From assembly GCA_963803155.1 (NCBI GenBank), contig CAWDMN010000051.1, positions 62,001-126,000 on the forward strand: a stretch of 64,000 nt of DNA, read 5' to 3'. The translations under genes and the position numbers were made by a program. Positions 26,740-34,051 of this stretch are shown piece after piece. Source of the DNA: CAWDMN01 sp963803155 (GTDB lineage Bacteria; Acidobacteriota; Terriglobia; Versatilivoradales; Versatilivoraceae). A model generated the notes under the pieces. The model was not told where the DNA came from. It was given only the letters and a program-made list of their open reading frames with translations, and ran no database searches. Position 1 is the first letter of the stretch, and every line of letters starts with the position of its first letter.

Positions 26740-27103
26740 GGCAGGGCTATAAGCCGAATTCTGTTCCGCGGGATTTCTCCAGCAGACGTAGTCATTCCTC
26801 TAGTCCGACGGTTTCCCGCCGGATCCAGCTTCCTACCCGGATGTCAGACGGCGCGGGCCACGCCTCCATCCCTATTTGGAATTGCTCCGTGTGGGGTTTG
26901 CCAGGCCTGCCCATTGCTGGACAGCCGGTGCGCTTTTACCGCACCTTTTCACCCTTACCCGCTTTGAGGCGGGCGGTATATTTTCTGTTGCACTTTCCGT
27001 ACCCTTGCGGATCCCCCGCGTTACGAGGCACACTGCCCTGAGGAGTTCGGACTTTCCTCCCGCAAAGTCTTGAGAGACCCTGCCGGCGACCACGCACCCT
27101 GCC
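26740..27103 (-). ncRNA. rnpB: RNase P RNA, bacterial class A
   Basis: Catalytic RNA that trims the 5' leader of pre-tRNAs. On the minus strand the RNA starts GGCAGGG (27103-27097), continues with the conserved GTCGCC and GAGGAAAGTCCGAACTC region (CR-I), contains AACGCGGGGGATCC and the GAAAGTGCAACAGAAA block, and ends ACAGAATTCGGCTTATAG then CCCTGCC at 26746-26740. Start and end pair to form helix P1. About 364 bases, the normal size for class A. A promoter and a T-run lie at the expected positions. Conserved cores and order make this a firm call. Confidence 0.97.
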
Positions 27104-27110
27104 GGTACTC

Positions 27111-27140
27111 ATTGTAATGACTAAGTGGGCGATTTGTAAA
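27111..27140 (-). promoter_or_regulatory. rnpB promoter
   Basis: On the minus strand TTTACA (27140-27135) and TACAAT (27116-27111) are separated by 18 bases. The -10 box is seven bases upstream of the predicted RNA 5' end at 27103, exactly where transcription should start. Confidence 0.75.
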
Positions 27141-27469
27141 CAACGGATGGCACAAAGGAGTGTAATTAAAAGCGAGAGTAAGGATGAGAGGCCTTTAGCG
27201 CTGGGGGAGAGGAAACATTTTCGGAATGTAGGAGGCGCGTGCTCGACCACCGTCACACGGACGGCGTCAGCTAGGTTGCCTGAAAGTGTCCCCCTCCCAC
27301 AATAGCCATCCGCGGCTTGATCTCCCTCCCATTTATATTTGCACCCAAGCGCAAAATGCGGACAAATTAATACGGATGCAAATCCATTGAACTTGAAGAA
27401 ACAGGCTCGCCGAAGATTTTCCAATCTGCCGCAAAAGCGCCGAACAATAAGGAATCGTCTTCGCCTTTG

Positions 27470-27511
27470 AATTTCAGCCGAATACAATTCGGCAGCTTAC
27501 ATGCTGAAATT
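27470..27511. repeat. Nested inverted repeat upstream of lipA
   Basis: An outer 9-bp inverted repeat (AATTTCAGC at 27470-27478, GCTGAAATT at 27503-27511) encloses a 7-bp hairpin GCCGAAT-ACA-ATTCGGC at 27477-27493. The two can form a branched or alternative structure. A possible regulator-binding or structured site; no family match. Confidence 0.4.
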
Positions 27512-27581
27512 TGACACGTGCATTGGCCGCAATTTAAAAATCACTCTGGGAATTTGACTCGGCCTAAAAGTGGATTATGGT
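27511..27581 (+). promoter_or_regulatory. Candidate promoters of lipA
   Basis: Two options. The first has a perfect TTGACA at 27511-27516 and TTTAAA at 27533-27538 (16-base spacer). The second has TTGACT at 27554-27559 and TATGGT at 27576-27581 (16-base spacer). Either leaves an untranslated leader of more than 130 bases. Confidence 0.4.
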
Positions 27582-27720
27582 AAACTTCAAGCAGAACGGC
27601 CGTATGGACTTCATGCCTGTCGGGCCACGGTTATTACCTCTCAGAGTGATGACGGACCGCGGCCGGGATTATGCTGAACATGATCAGATTTTTGGCGTCC
27701 GAAGCGAAATGGAGTAAATA

Positions 27721-28605
27721 GTGGAGAATAGCTCAACGGCCTCGCCGAGGCATCCCGAATGGCTCAAAGTTAGATTCCCAGGAGGGGAGAATTATCATGA
27801 ATTGAAGAAGCTGGTTGCCAACCATCAATTGCATACCGTGTGCGAAAGCGCGCGTTGTCCGAACATAGGAGAATGTTGGCAAAAGAGCACCGCCACTTTC
27901 ATGGTCCTCGGCGATATCTGCACCCGTCGTTGCGCCTTTTGCGCCGTAAAAACCGGAAGGCCTCTAGGATATGATTTAGACGAGCCACGCCGCGTGGCCA
28001 ACGCGGTAAAAATTCTCCGTTTGCGTCACGCCGTGATTACATCCGTCGATCGCGACGATTTGCCAGACCAGGGTGCTTTGGTGTTCGCCGAGACGATTCG
28101 CCTGATACGTCAATTTAGCCCATCCACTTCGGTGGAAATCCTGATTCCCGATTTTCAAGGGTCAGAAGCGCCATTGAACCAGGTTTTGGACGCTCAACCC
28201 GAAATTTTAGCCCACAACCTGGACACTATCCGGAGGCTCTTTCCGAAAATCAAACCTAAATCCTCCTATGCCCGCTCTCTGCAACTTTTACTCGACTGCA
28301 AAAAAAGAAATGAACTCCAGCTGACCAAAACCGGATTCATGTTGGGATTGGGTGAGACACCTGAAGAGATCACGGAGGCAATGAGCGATGTCCAAAAAGC
28401 AAAAGTGGATATTCTCACCTTGGGCCAATATCTTCGCCCTTCCCCAAAACATGCCCCCCTTTTCAGACACTATTCACCCGCCGAATTTGCGGCATTGAAG
28501 CAGGCGGGAGAAGCCGTTGGCATCCCCCATGTGGAAGCTGGACCGTTGGTTCGTAGTTCTTATCATGCCGCGGAACAATTGGACAGCTTGGCCGCACTTT
28601 CATGA
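27721..28605 (+). CDS. lipA: Lipoyl synthase
   Basis: Radical SAM enzyme inserting two sulfur atoms into octanoyl groups on lipoate-dependent enzymes. The 294-residue protein has the auxiliary-cluster cysteines at 41, 46 and 52 (CESARCPNIGEC), the radical SAM CTRRCAFC with cysteines 67, 71 and 74, VITSVDRDDLPDQGA, ILIPDFQG, GLGETPEEI and the C-terminal RSSYHA serine motif. It starts with GTG at 27721. Neither lipB nor lipoylated subunits are adjacent. Confidence 0.96.
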   Translation: MENSSTASPRHPEWLKVRFPGGENYHELKKLVANHQLHTVCESARCPNIGECWQKSTATFMVLGDICTRRCAFCAVKTGRPLGYDLDEPRRVANAVKILRLRHAVITSVDRDDLPDQGALVFAETIRLIRQFSPSTSVEILIPDFQGSEAPLNQVLDAQPEILAHNLDTIRRLFPKIKPKSSYARSLQLLLDCKKRNELQLTKTGFMLGLGETPEEITEAMSDVQKAKVDILTLGQYLRPSPKHAPLFRHYSPAEFAALKQAGEAVGIPHVEAGPLVRSSYHAAEQLDSLAALS

Positions 28606-28771
28606 CGGGAAATAGGACAACCTGTGACCTATCTCTATTTGAGTATGCAGAAACATCTACAATTGCTTGGACACCTTGGGCCAACTGGCGGGAACATGGG
28701 AGAAGCGGCCTTTCAATTGATCAATGCCACTTCGTCAAGAATTTCACGGTTTTAGACCACATCGGGAAGTG

Positions 28772-29518
28772 TTATTCCTGATTTTGAGGATGCTCGGGGT
28801 CAAGCCGGACAATAAAGCCCTCCTGGCGCCTCTCATGAAGCCTCCGCAGTTCTTGAAGCGCCTGATTGTAATCTGAAAATTGTCCGGCAAAAACGCGATA
28901 AAAAGTACCCCGTTCATCATCGAAAGTCCTGATAATCACTGGCTGCCAAGTCTGCTCCAGAAGTCTCTTGAGGCGTTCCGCATTGGCTTTTTCCTTGAAG
29001 GCGCCAGCTTGAAGAGTCAATGGCTGGAGGGAAGGGGTTTGACTTAGGATGTCTAAGCGGACATGGGAAGTCCCTGGCCCAACCAGCTCAATTTTTTTCG
29101 CGGCCGCGAAGGATAAATCGATGATCCGGCCATTCACAAAGGGACCCCGATCGTTGATCCGAACCTGCACTTCTTTCCCATTATCCAGATTATGAACCTC
29201 TACTAGGGTATCAAAAGGAAGAGTTCGATGGGCAGCGGTAAAATCGTTCATGTCGTATATTTCACCGTTGGTAGTTCGCCTGCCGTGGTATGGGTGGCCA
29301 TACCAAGAAGCCACCCCTTCCATTTCTTCCGAAGGCAATTCGATAGGCGGGGAGGAAGGAACACTTGGCTTGGAAGTGGGGGGTAAGTGAAGTGATGGCG
29401 GTTGAGGGCGGGGTGCCCGGCGATGACACCCGCTAAAGCCAATGAGCAGGATTAATACCGCAAACACGAGTATCCGCTGAATTCCAGTTGAGTAGCGGCA
29501 GACAGCCGGAATTGCCAT
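28772..29518 (-). CDS. rlpA: RlpA-like lipoprotein with SPOR domain
   Basis: A 248-residue lipoprotein: lipobox IGFSGC with the lipidated cysteine at residue 31, a proline-rich linker, a double-psi beta-barrel (GVASWYGHPYHGRRTTNGE, then NDRGPFVNGRIIDLS with the conserved aspartate), and a C-terminal SPOR domain (LTLQAGAFKEKANAERLKRLL) that binds denuded septal peptidoglycan. RlpA acts as a lytic transglycosylase in some species. The ATG at 29518 directly after the upstream stop is chosen; a longer frame to 29638 would overlap that gene. It is the last of a leftward series from 33.8 kb. Confidence 0.9.
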   Translation of the reverse strand: MAIPAVCRYSTGIQRILVFAVLILLIGFSGCHRRAPRPQPPSLHLPPTSKPSVPSSPPIELPSEEMEGVASWYGHPYHGRRTTNGEIYDMNDFTAAHRTLPFDTLVEVHNLDNGKEVQVRINDRGPFVNGRIIDLSFAAAKKIELVGPGTSHVRLDILSQTPSLQPLTLQAGAFKEKANAERLKRLLEQTWQPVIIRTFDDERGTFYRVFAGQFSDYNQALQELRRLHERRQEGFIVRLDPEHPQNQE

Positions 29519-29520
29519 CC

Positions 29521-29895
29521 TCAAATCCTCTTTTCTCCTAATTCTTCCGGACAGGGAGTCTTGGGACGGCTCAGTCTTCGCCGGTCCTTCACCAGCTTGT
29601 TTTCGACCAGAGTATCCACAACCAATTTCCGGCTGCATCCCAACAATTCAATAATCTCCGGAATTGACTTGAGGTGATTTGCGAATAAGTTGCAGATTGT
29701 CACTTTCCTTTTGGACAAAGGATCCAAGGCATAGAAATCGTATTCTCGTGGATCCGGCATGGGATATTCAGCCTCGATCGCTTCAAGGTCTTTGCCCCCG
29801 GCTCTAGTCCGCGTCTCCGGATCGGGAACTCGATTTGGCTTAGGCTCCGCTTTATGAGGCGGATTATCCTTTTTGATCCGATCGAATAGTTTCAT
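29521..29895 (-). CDS. Hypothetical protein with possible C-terminal helix-turn-helix
   Basis: A 124-residue hydrophilic protein with no signal peptide. The first 45 residues are charged and proline-rich (KKDNPPHKAEPKPNRVPDP). Residues 55-105 look helical, with SIPEIIELLGCSRKLVVDTL resembling a helix-turn-helix. It sits between the histidine kinase and rlpA genes, 37 bases after the former, and its stop is two bases from the rlpA start, so co-transcription is very likely. I do not recognise the family. Confidence 0.65.
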   Translation of the reverse strand: MKLFDRIKKDNPPHKAEPKPNRVPDPETRTRAGGKDLEAIEAEYPMPDPREYDFYALDPLSKRKVTICNLFANHLKSIPEIIELLGCSRKLVVDTLVENKLVKDRRRLSRPKTPCPEELGEKRI

Positions 29896-29932
29896 TGCAC
29901 TTTTAACCTCCGATGGCGGAATGAATCCGTGT

Positions 29933-31735
29933 TTACTGGGTCAAGGGGACATTGAATGAAAAAGTGCTCCCCTCGCCAAATTGGCTTTCGGCCCAAATTT
30001 TTCCGTCGTGGGCTTCTACCATCTGTTTGACGATGTATAGCCCCAATCCCGTCCCGGAGATGCGTTGAGTCTTGTCATTCTTGACCCTGTAAAATTTGGA
30101 AAACAACTTCGGCATTTCTGAGTCTGCAATCCCAAAACCTCTATCCTGGATGCTGATCACCATCTTTCCTGCCTGCTGGTTTGGATTGGCAGTAACGATA
30201 ATTTCCCGCCGGTCCGGATCGGAATATTTAATGGCATTGCCAATCAAATTCTCGAGGATTTCATGCAATCGCAATTTATCGGCCCGCACTCGCGGTAAAT
30301 GCGCGGGAATTTTCTTCACGAAGAGGCACTCATGCTGATGGATGGCAATGACGTTGTCAAGAATATCCAATAAGTTCAGGTCGCAGAGATTCAATTCGAA
30401 CACCCCGGATTCTATCCGTGACACTGCCAGTGTATCTTCGATCAGCCTAGCCATCATCTGCGTTTGAGAAATAATCTCCTGCAAAGTCGCTTCCCAACGG
30501 GCTGCCATCACATCCGGACGTTCGAGCAGGAGTTCAGCATAGCCGGAAATCACGGTTAAAGGGGATTTCAGATCGTGCGAGATGATGTGCAGCAGGTCAG
30601 ATTTCATCGCATTGAGCTTCTTCAATTGTTCGTTGGCCGCCCCGATCTGACGGAACAATCCGGCATTGTGGAGCGAAATGGTGGCAATATTCGCCAGGGT
30701 TTGGCTAATTCCCAATTCCCTTTCGGTAAAATTGTGATCGATGCCAACTTTGTTCACTGCGATGATTCCGATGGCTTGTTCCTGCACATTTAAAGGGATG
30801 TATAAGAAGGGAGTAGGTTCGGTAGTCTTCATCTGATCGGCAATCCGGCGGGGCAACAATTTGCTGTCGGTGTGATAGGTAACCGTCGCCTGGCGCGCTT
30901 GTTGAGGGGGCGACAACTCCGGATAATCATCCAAGATAATTTCCACCGGGGGTTCACTGCGCACATCGCTATCCGAAATGCGGTGATAGCGGCGCAGACT
31001 CGCCAGCCCAACATCCTTGAATTGGATCAAGGCCAGACGCGATTCCGGCAATGATTCCAGCAGCCGCTGGGCCAAATGGTCCATAATGATGGGCAACTCC
31101 AAACTAGCACTCAAATCGCGGCTTACATGGAGCAATGTGCCCAGTTCTTTCCGTGTCTGGTTTACCTCTGTAAAAAGACGGGCATTTTGGATGGCAACCC
31201 CGATTTGGCTGGCGATATTTTCGAACACCAGCATATCGAAGGGCTTGCAATAAGCTCCGCTGGCACAAACCAAATAGAGAACGGCAAAACATTGGCCTTC
31301 TATTTTAACGGGTATATAAAATTCCTTGCCGATTTTGCTAACGAGCGCGTCCTGCAGCAGCTTCTTCGACACTACGAGCACTTGGCTCTGCCCAGTCTGG
31401 GCTACTTTCCCCATCGCACCTTGAGCTAAGCCATGGCGGTAATTGGCGGGAATAGACCCAACATACTCACCCGTTTGAGCCTTCAGAACCAATTCATTAA
31501 ATTGATAATCTATTTGAAAGAGAGCGACATGACGAAGGTCCATCGAAAAGTGAAGGGCCTCTACCGCGACTTTGTAGATGTCCTTCTCGTCCAGCGAGGA
31601 CAGCATGACACGGCCAATCTCATTGTAGAGATTAAAGCGCTTCGACAATTCAGCTTCCAGCGCCGAATCATCATCTTCAACAACCCATATTTCATCTTCT
31701 TCGTTGGCGTCGAGTGAATAATAGTCGTTTTCCAT
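29933..31735 (-). CDS. GAF-domain sensor histidine kinase
   Basis: A soluble kinase of about 600 residues with no transmembrane segment. An acidic N-terminus is followed by two GAF-like sensory domains (about 30-190 and 205-365), a HisKA domain with LHIISHDLKSPLTVISGYAELLL containing the phospho-accepting histidine, and a HATPase_c domain with N-box ENLIGNAIKYS, DRGFGI and GTGLGLYIVK. The ATG at 31735 is preferred over the GTG at 31747. No response regulator is adjacent, so it is an orphan. The signal sensed is unknown; GAF domains often bind small molecules or chromophores. Confidence 0.9.
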   Translation of the reverse strand: MENDYYSLDANEEDEIWVVEDDDSALEAELSKRFNLYNEIGRVMLSSLDEKDIYKVAVEALHFSMDLRHVALFQIDYQFNELVLKAQTGEYVGSIPANYRHGLAQGAMGKVAQTGQSQVLVVSKKLLQDALVSKIGKEFYIPVKIEGQCFAVLYLVCASGAYCKPFDMLVFENIASQIGVAIQNARLFTEVNQTRKELGTLLHVSRDLSASLELPIIMDHLAQRLLESLPESRLALIQFKDVGLASLRRYHRISDSDVRSEPPVEIILDDYPELSPPQQARQATVTYHTDSKLLPRRIADQMKTTEPTPFLYIPLNVQEQAIGIIAVNKVGIDHNFTERELGISQTLANIATISLHNAGLFRQIGAANEQLKKLNAMKSDLLHIISHDLKSPLTVISGYAELLLERPDVMAARWEATLQEIISQTQMMARLIEDTLAVSRIESGVFELNLCDLNLLDILDNVIAIHQHECLFVKKIPAHLPRVRADKLRLHEILENLIGNAIKYSDPDRREIIVTANPNQQAGKMVISIQDRGFGIADSEMPKLFSKFYRVKNDKTQRISGTGLGLYIVKQMVEAHDGKIWAESQFGEGSTFSFNVPLTQ

Positions 31736-31795
31736 GGGGCTGCCCACACACGAGAAAAATCAGTCGCTTCCTCTGACTTATCGTCATTAATCTAA

Positions 31796-33496
31796 TTAAG
31801 GTTCAACTTTTGCTTTGGCTAAGAATTTGTCCACCCTCTCTAATTTATCTGAGTCCGCTAGCCGGTTAGGCTCAAGTCTCGCGTACAACGTTGGCGCTAA
31901 ACGGTAAGGTATTTTCAAGATAATTCCATTCCGTTCCACTGTCAAGTTTACTGTCTGGCCGGGAATGTAGATGCTTCGCAACTTCAGCAATTCAAGCGGC
32001 GAATAGAGCGAATCCTTTTCAATATTCAAAATCCGGTCGCCTAACTTTATTCCACTGGGTTGAACGTCGTACGTTTTTTCCACCGTGCACGATTCGGAAA
32101 GCTGAAATGCAAAGGAGGGGATGTTTCGTTGAAAGAGGATTAGGCCAAAAGGCTGTAATAAATCCTTCAATGGAACAGGGGTATCCCCAAACAATATCTC
32201 GGCATAATGTCCAGCTCTTCTTTCCTTCCTGAATTGTTCGATCCAGGGCACTGACTTTTCCTGCTCTTCCACATCTTCTGTTTTAATTTTTGCCAAAAGA
32301 TCAACTAGATTCCTATTTTGCCGCCCGAAACATTCGAGCCATAAGTCCATAAGGAAGTAACGGCTGATTCCCTCAAGCCGAACCGATTGGATTGGATCGA
32401 CAACCTCGGATTCAGACGTCGTTTGAATTGTCGGCTTTGTTATCTTGTGCGCTGAAGAAAGGTGGATACCCTCCGCCATGAGCTCGAGGAAGTCTTCCCG
32501 GTCGATTTCGCCGCTTTTGAGCAGAATTTTCCAGGAAAGATAATGGAATAAATTTGTAGCATCAGGAAGAGCCTTTCTCTCCGCCGCAATTCCTGGATAA
32601 AAAATCCGCAAAAGCCCAAAAGCCATACTGCGTCTCCTGGCCAATTGCTTGGAAAAATCGGCTTTCTCCTTCTCCGCCAACGGAATAATCATCACACCTG
32701 GAATCGGAGAAAAAATATTGGAGGATCGTGAGGAACTTGAAGCATCGAACAAGATCAGCAAATTTCGGTTTTTTCGAACTCGTTCTGCCTCCAAGAGGCA
32801 CAAGCTCTGTTTTTTCAGGTTCCCCAACAAGCGAGCAGTCCCCCCATTGGAAGGCTCTTCGTAGACACAGCGCAAACTGGTCCTCGGCCAGAGGATTTTT
32901 TCCATGCTGTAGGACGTGATAAAAAAGAACTGATCGGTTTCGGGAAGAAGGTCAAATCCCATCTTCTTTCCTACAATAGTTTGGGAAAAGAGGTCCCAAC
33001 CCGCGGGAAATTTGAATTCCACCTGAGACGGTACATCATCGTCAAGAGAAACGGCAAAGTCGCGCGCAAAGAGCAAGCATTGTTGGGGTTCACAAAAGCT
33101 AAAGTCCCATTGGCCGGCATTTGTGCAAGGAAACAGACGGAACGAAAAAGAAAATGAACCGGATACAGGAACATCGATTTGAAAGGCCCCGTTATTGATG
33201 GCGATGGGTATTGGTTCCGAATTGGCCGGCTGCAGGGCAAGATCGTTGATCTGCAAAGGCGCCCGTCTGCCTGAACATGAGGAGGGAAGTTTACAGGCGA
33301 GAGGCGCGGAGGGAAAATCATTTGCTTCAACCTGGATCAGGAAGTTTCTGGAATTTGCCGCGGGCAGCTCCACCCTATAATGAAGTGAGGGGAGTCCTCT
33401 TCCCTCTCCGGCAAATGAGAAGAAGCTTATGAGTAGAAGTCCAAAATATGCGCCAAAAGTCTTAAAGAGCCACAGCTGATCAATTACTTTTCTCAA
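31796..33496 (-). CDS. Exported M61-like protein with PDZ domain, no zinc motif
   Basis: A 566-residue protein with a signal peptide (AYFGLLLISFFSFAGEG) and an N-terminal beta domain resembling peptidase M61 (LHYRVELPAANSRNFLIQV; CLLFARDFAVSL followed by VEFKFPAGWDLFSQ). The middle is helical (NLFHYLSWKILLKSGEIDREDF) and the C-terminus is a PDZ-like domain (PSGIKLGDRILNIEKDSLYSPLELL). The HEXXH zinc motif expected for active M61 enzymes is absent, so it may be a catalytically dead relative acting as a chaperone or adaptor. The start is a TTG with no nearby ATG and is uncertain. It lies upstream of the kinase gene on the same strand. Confidence 0.6.
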   Translation of the reverse strand: MRKVIDQLWLFKTFGAYFGLLLISFFSFAGEGRGLPSLHYRVELPAANSRNFLIQVEANDFPSAPLACKLPSSCSGRRAPLQINDLALQPANSEPIPIAINNGAFQIDVPVSGSFSFSFRLFPCTNAGQWDFSFCEPQQCLLFARDFAVSLDDDVPSQVEFKFPAGWDLFSQTIVGKKMGFDLLPETDQFFFITSYSMEKILWPRTSLRCVYEEPSNGGTARLLGNLKKQSLCLLEAERVRKNRNLLILFDASSSSRSSNIFSPIPGVMIIPLAEKEKADFSKQLARRRSMAFGLLRIFYPGIAAERKALPDATNLFHYLSWKILLKSGEIDREDFLELMAEGIHLSSAHKITKPTIQTTSESEVVDPIQSVRLEGISRYFLMDLWLECFGRQNRNLVDLLAKIKTEDVEEQEKSVPWIEQFRKERRAGHYAEILFGDTPVPLKDLLQPFGLILFQRNIPSFAFQLSESCTVEKTYDVQPSGIKLGDRILNIEKDSLYSPLELLKLRSIYIPGQTVNLTVERNGIILKIPYRLAPTLYARLEPNRLADSDKLERVDKFLAKAKVEP

Positions 33497-33576
33497 TTCA
33501 CGATCTCGTCAAAAATCATCACGCGAATTCCGTCCTCGTTAGGGTGAATAAATCCATCACGCGAGGAGGCAAACCC

Positions 33577-33828
33577 TTACCTCGTCCAAACTATGGGACG
33601 CTGTAGATTGTCAAATTCACGCCTCCGCAAATCGGCTTGAATTAGCTGTTCAATATGCTCGAGGATTTTTTCCTGATCAACTCGCGTGAGTTCATCCATT
33701 TTCCGCCTGATAGTTTCTCTTAACGTCTCATCAGTAGCAGCCTGAGCCTGAAAAAAATCAAAGTGATTGTTGGCTGAAGTAGAAAATCCCATAAAAGTCC
33801 ATTCATCAAAACAATTAAGTCCCATCAC
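33577..33828 (-). CDS. Small hypothetical helical protein
   Basis: An 83-codon frame encoding a largely helical, charged peptide (ETIRRKMDELTRVDQEKILEHIEQLIQADLRRREF) that could form a coiled coil. An internal ATG at 33792 would give 71 residues and is an equally likely start. It lies 80 bases upstream of the M61-like gene on the same strand. There is no family match. Its composition suggests it is real, but the evidence is modest. Confidence 0.4.
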   Translation of the reverse strand: MMGLNCFDEWTFMGFSTSANNHFDFFQAQAATDETLRETIRRKMDELTRVDQEKILEHIEQLIQADLRRREFDNLQRPIVWTR

Positions 33829-34051
33829 GTTTTGGGCTGAAAAACTATAGACCCAAAGTCTCGTTTAGGCAACAAATTTTCTTTGACTCCTCCCCGATTC
33901 TGCGCCCTCTGACGAGGCAAATTCCAGGGGGCCTGCTTACGTCCCAAAGATCGCCGCGGCCACCTGGATCACAAATTGAATTTGTCATGGGATCATCTTT
34001 TTGACATCATTTAGCGTCATGTTTCATTAAGGAGGATATCGTTAAGCGGAA

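Larger units (their letters stand above)
27117..27720. other. Divergent intergenic region between rnpB and lipA
   Basis: Roughly 600 bases without a gene. It holds the rnpB promoter at the left end, a nested hairpin at 27470-27511 and two possible promoters for lipA at 27511-27539 and 27554-27581. Open frames of 60-180 codons in the region are shadows with no ribosome binding sites. Confidence 0.4.
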
